Assembly (NCBI RefSeq): GCF_000607165.1
Contig: NZ_JFZG01000003.1
Span: 372,001-436,000 of the forward strand
Length of the DNA stretch: 64,000 bases
Reading direction: 5' to 3'
DNA from: Ralstonia pickettii
Lineage (GTDB): Bacteria > Pseudomonadota > Gammaproteobacteria > Burkholderiales > Burkholderiaceae
In this document: positions 61,396-64,000 of the stretch, one piece after another
Layout: each line of letters opens with the position of its first letter
Position numbering within the stretch: position 1 is the stretch's first letter
Notes under the pieces: model-generated
Told to the model about the DNA's origin: nothing
Seen by the model: only the letters and a program-made list of their open reading frames with translations
Databases searched by the model: none
Position numbers and translations under genes: made by a program

Positions 61396-62412
61396 TCAGG
61401 CCGATGAGATCGCGGAGAGGCCTTCAATGCGGGTGAGTTCCGTCAGCACAGCGTCGCGCACGCGAGCGTCGCATAGCAGCGACACATGGCCGATGCCCCC
61501 AAACGGGATGTGCCGCGCGCCTTCCAGCCAGGACGCACCGGCCGGGCCGACGATGGAGTCGTGCCACGAAAAAATCGACGTGATGCGTGCGCGCACGTCA
61601 GGCGTTTCGGACGCTGCAAGCTGGCGCAGCCAAGGACTCGCCCAAGCCATCTGGCGCACGTTGTGGCCGCGCCCCGTACGCGCCATCGCGGTGCCCCGAT
61701 GCGGCGTGCCGAGCGTGATGACGTGGGCGATGGGGCAGGGCTCCGATTGGCGCAGCAGCGCTCGGGCGGCGAGCCCGCCCATGCTGTGGCAGAGCAGGAC
61801 GGGCGCACGGCCATGCATGCGCGTCAGGCGCGCGACGGCGGTGGCAATGTCGCGGGCGTAGTCGTCGATGTCGCCCAGCAGCGGCATGAGATCGATGGCA
61901 TCCGTGGGGTGCCCGGCGGCAGCCACGTATTGCTGCATTGGCAACCACACCGCGTGATTGCAGCCGTAGCCGTGGATCATCAGCACAGGCACGCGGTTGC
62001 CATCGCCCGCCGGCGCTTGGAACGCAGCGTGCGCCCGGAACGGTTGCAGCACATTGAACATCCACGCTACGGATACACATTCGCGCAGCCAACACCCCAT
62101 GAAGCCGGCGACGCCGATACGATGCGTACGCGGCACGGGCATGCGGTCCCACACGGGGTCGTCCGGTATCGCGGTGCCCAGGCTCTTCAGGGACACCAGG
62201 AACGCCCATCCGACCGAAAGGAGATAACCCAGCACCAGCGCCGCGCCAGCGAGCAGGCTTGCAGTCGGCCAACTCCATCCGCCCCAGTAATGCGCCGCCC
62301 AGCCAACCGCCAGCGTTGCCGCACACTGCAGCGCCACGGCAATGCGGCGCGCAGTGGCCGCGGTCAGGAAGGCGAGGGGAACAGGCGAGGTGGGCAGATC
62401 GGCGCGCGTCAT
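61396..62412 (-). CDS. Membrane-anchored alpha/beta hydrolase (lipase-like)
   Basis: A 338-residue hydrolase. Two N-terminal hydrophobic segments (~20-75) precede a lipase fold: oxyanion IHGYGCNHAVW, nucleophile elbow LCHSMGGLAAR (GxSxG), TLGTPHRGTA and the His region GGIGHVSLLCDARV. It may be a triacylglycerol lipase or PHA-related; the substrate is unknown. It stands alone on the minus strand, followed by the plcP-like gene after 91 bases. Confidence 0.82.
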   Translation of the reverse strand: MTRADLPTSPVPLAFLTAATARRIAVALQCAATLAVGWAAHYWGGWSWPTASLLAGAALVLGYLLSVGWAFLVSLKSLGTAIPDDPVWDRMPVPRTHRIGVAGFMGCWLRECVSVAWMFNVLQPFRAHAAFQAPAGDGNRVPVLMIHGYGCNHAVWLPMQQYVAAAGHPTDAIDLMPLLGDIDDYARDIATAVARLTRMHGRAPVLLCHSMGGLAARALLRQSEPCPIAHVITLGTPHRGTAMARTGRGHNVRQMAWASPWLRQLAASETPDVRARITSIFSWHDSIVGPAGASWLEGARHIPFGGIGHVSLLCDARVRDAVLTELTRIEGLSAISSA

Positions 62413-62442
62413 GGTGGAGGTCGCCGCCGAGCGTGAAACCGA

Positions 62443-62967
62443 TCAGTCGCGCACCAGCCGCGTGCCGGCCAGGCGATCGTGCAGGAACTGGCGCTGCGGA
62501 TCGAGCCACGCCAGCGCGCCCCAAGCCAGCAGGCACGCCAGAGCGACACCCGCGCCGGCCCAGCGGGACGCTCCGCTCAGGTGGATCACGCCGACTGCCG
62601 CGGCCACCCATATCCACGCCAGCAGATAGCGCGCAACTGCGCGCCCCAGCGAAATACGCGATCCATCGGCGTTGACCACGCGCATGCGCCACGTCTGCAT
62701 CGCCAGCGTCTGGCCGCGCTTGCGCCAGAACCAAACGAAGTACAGACCGAGCGCCAAAAAGCCCCACACCTGCAGCCCCACATCGCCGGTGCGCGCCAGG
62801 GGCGGCACGATCAGGCGCAGGAGCAGAAAGACAGCCGTGGCGCCAAACATCACGCCAAACAGCAGCAGGCCCTCGTAGAGCATCGCGGCAAGACGGCGGC
62901 GCAGCGTGGGCGCGGCAAGCGGATCAGGTGCCGCAACGGGTGGAGATGAGGAAACGGAGGTGGCCAT
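62443..62967 (-). CDS. RDD family membrane protein
   Basis: A 174-residue protein with about four helices and the RDD signature: RRRLAAMLYEGLLLFG at the N-terminus, KRGQTLAMQTWRMRVV and a C-terminal DPQRQFLHDRLAGTRLV. Some relatives are Na+/H+-related; this one's function is unknown. It is close to the lipase gene, 30 bases. Confidence 0.85.
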   Translation of the reverse strand: MATSVSSSPPVAAPDPLAAPTLRRRLAAMLYEGLLLFGVMFGATAVFLLLRLIVPPLARTGDVGLQVWGFLALGLYFVWFWRKRGQTLAMQTWRMRVVNADGSRISLGRAVARYLLAWIWVAAAVGVIHLSGASRWAGAGVALACLLAWGALAWLDPQRQFLHDRLAGTRLVRD

Positions 62968-63066
62968 CGAACAGAGTGTGAGCGCCGTCAGCGCAGTCCA
63001 TCATGTGCCGGCGCGCTGGGTGTCGTGCGGCACGTGGTTCGGATTATGCCAAAGGGTTTGCCGGCC

Positions 63067-63900
63067 TCAGCCGCCCAGCACCGTGGAGGGTGGCGGATTG
63101 CCGGATTCTCCACCGGTGGTGGTGGACGGTGCAACAGGGTGTACAGGCGTGAGCGGCGCGCTTGCAGGTGCCGTAGCGGCAGGTTCGGGCGCAGGGGCTG
63201 CAACCGGCGCGGATGCCGTGGCTGTCGGCTTGCTCGTCGGCGCCGACTTAGTCGTACCTGGCTTGGTGCGCGCACCGTGATGGATCGATTTGGCCGCGTC
63301 CTTCGCCAACCTTGCGCCGCCCGGCAGCGCCGTCACTGCTGTCGGATGCTTTTGCGCCTTGGCCGCGGCAGCCAGCGCTTTCTTCTGCTCTTCCGTCAGT
63401 TGCTGGTAGCTCTGCCAGGCCTCGCTCTTCTTCTGCACCGGGAGCGACTTGGTGGTCTGGAAATTCTCCCGAGCGCGGTGGCGTTGCTCCGGCGTGAGCT
63501 TGACCCAATCCGCCATGCGCGTTTGCAGGCGCTGCTGCTGAGCCGGCGTGTATTTCGGATATGCCCGGGCGATCTGCAACCACTTTTGGCGGGCCAGTTC
63601 TGGCAGGCCGTTCCATTCGGGCGCCAGCGGCGCGAAGATGCGCTGCTGCACGATGGTCAACTCGGCCCAGTTCGGGTGGACGGCGGGTAGCGGATTGGTT
63701 GCGGGCGGTGTCGGCAGATCAACCGGCGCGTTGACTGTCACGCCCGGCGCCGCTGTAGGCGCCGAAGCGGCCGGAACCTGCGCGATCGCCAGTCCCGCCA
63801 TCAGGCCGGCAGCGCCGATCAACGCGACGATGCTGGCGCGTAGGCACAGGGTCTTTGCGCCTCGCGGTGATTGGCCGGGGGTGTGTTGGAAGTTGCTCAT
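63067..63900 (-). CDS. DUF3106 domain-containing protein
   Basis: A 277-residue exported or membrane-anchored protein. A hydrophobic segment (~22-40) and Ala/Pro-rich region precede a DUF3106 core (WAELTIVQQRIFAPLAPEWNGL, W...AR.YPKYTPAQQQRLQTRMADWVKLTPEQRHRARENF). The C-terminal ~100 residues are Ala/Pro/Thr-rich low-complexity. DUF3106 genes in this family usually follow a sigma factor gene and a DUF3619 gene, as here. Function unknown. Its ribosome site lies in a small hairpin loop (63901-63921). Confidence 0.87.
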   Translation of the reverse strand: MSNFQHTPGQSPRGAKTLCLRASIVALIGAAGLMAGLAIAQVPAASAPTAAPGVTVNAPVDLPTPPATNPLPAVHPNWAELTIVQQRIFAPLAPEWNGLPELARQKWLQIARAYPKYTPAQQQRLQTRMADWVKLTPEQRHRARENFQTTKSLPVQKKSEAWQSYQQLTEEQKKALAAAAKAQKHPTAVTALPGGARLAKDAAKSIHHGARTKPGTTKSAPTSKPTATASAPVAAPAPEPAATAPASAPLTPVHPVAPSTTTGGESGNPPPSTVLGG

Positions 63901-63921
63901 CGATCAGCCTTTCACTGATCG
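63901..63921 (-). promoter_or_regulatory. Hairpin around the DUF3106 ribosome site
   Basis: CGATCAG and CTGATCG are perfect 7-bp complements; on the minus strand the loop TGAAAGG contains both the DUF3619 stop TGA and the AAAGG ribosome site, and the ATG of the next gene begins immediately after the stem. Ribosomes finishing DUF3619 would open it, which suggests translational coupling. Confidence 0.55.
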
Positions 63922-64000
63922 TGCTTGAGGTACTGATGGAAGCCTTGATCGGCGTAAGCGGCCAGCGGCAGATCATCGAGCAGCATCGCGGCATCGACCT
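63912..64000 (-). CDS. DUF3619 family protein (C-terminal end, cut by the window)
   Basis: Only the last 28 codons are present, on the minus strand, reading VDAAMLLDDLPLAAYADQ and then GFHQYLKHDQ before the stop. The pattern D.LP..AYAD.GF..YLK is the C-terminus of DUF3619 membrane proteins, which in Burkholderiaceae precede DUF3106 and follow an ECF sigma factor gene. The upstream part lies outside the window. Confidence 0.7.
   Translation of the reverse strand, partial: VDAAMLLDDLPLAAYADQGFHQYLKHDQ

Noticed and set aside
1..64000. CRISPR array or insertion sequence
   Set aside because: I found no regularly spaced repeats, transposase or terminal inverted repeats.

Overview
The window is about 64 kb of GC-rich chromosome from a betaproteobacterium of the family Burkholderiaceae, most likely a Ralstonia (R. 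pickettii/R. solanacearum lineage). I infer this from gene order (hemW-rdgB-rph-PP2C-kinase-yicC-gmk-rpoZ-spoT-tRNA-greB), dense coding and the protein sequences; no database search was possible. Almost all of it is ordinary, intact chromosome. The only stretch that looks foreign is the first kilobase.

Region by region. 1-1000: sparsely coding, locally A/T-rich DNA with two perfect hairpins and one small Ner-like HTH protein, next to a tRNA-Ser. 1.1-11.8 kb: housekeeping genes for haem/radical SAM, nucleotide-pool cleaning, tRNA processing, a Ser/Thr kinase and phosphatase pair, guanylate kinase, omega subunit, (p)ppGpp metabolism and GreB, with a tRNA-Arg. 11.8-16.4 kb: a DMT transporter and LysR pair, a small secreted Trp/Arg-rich protein, an esterase and a Kbp-like BON-LysM protein. 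16.4-24.9 kb: a sigma-54-type promoter followed by a compact operon for a 2-oxoacid/acetoin dehydrogenase complex with a split E2, its own lipoate-ligase-like protein, a Tat-exported dehydrogenase small subunit and a GMC oxidoreductase, then an AcoR-type sigma-54 activator. 25-33.6 kb: tRNA-Thr, fbp, pepN, a lipoprotein, maeB and a porin.

33.8-50.7 kb: a near-complete purine-degradation cluster: adenine/adenosine deaminase, guanine deaminase, xanthine dehydrogenase (xdhABC), urate hydroxylase (puuD), HIU hydrolase, OHCU decarboxylase, allantoinase (puuE), an 8-oxoguanine-deaminase-like enzyme, an NCS2 purine permease, and GntR and LysR regulators. Candidate GntR operators (TGTYRACA) lie in the gntR-hiuH gap and inside hiuH. 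Between its two halves sits a UPF0016 manganese exporter gene preceded by a clear yybP-ykoY manganese riboswitch. 50.8-52.9 kb: an orphan tungstate-binding protein divergent from a ModE/periplasmic-binding-domain regulator, beside the molybdenum enzyme genes.

52.9-64 kb: an FtsX/YbbP-type permease, a truncated haemoglobin, DUF924, a TetR-LOG-LysE operon, and a dgkA-glycosyltransferase-metallophosphoesterase operon. The last resembles the PlcP-Agt phospholipid-to-glycolipid remodelling system and has Pho-box-like repeats upstream. Then come a lipase, an RDD membrane protein, DUF3106 and the end of a DUF3619 gene. The most interesting candidates are the split-E2/GMC sigma-54 operon and the plcP-agt-dgkA operon.
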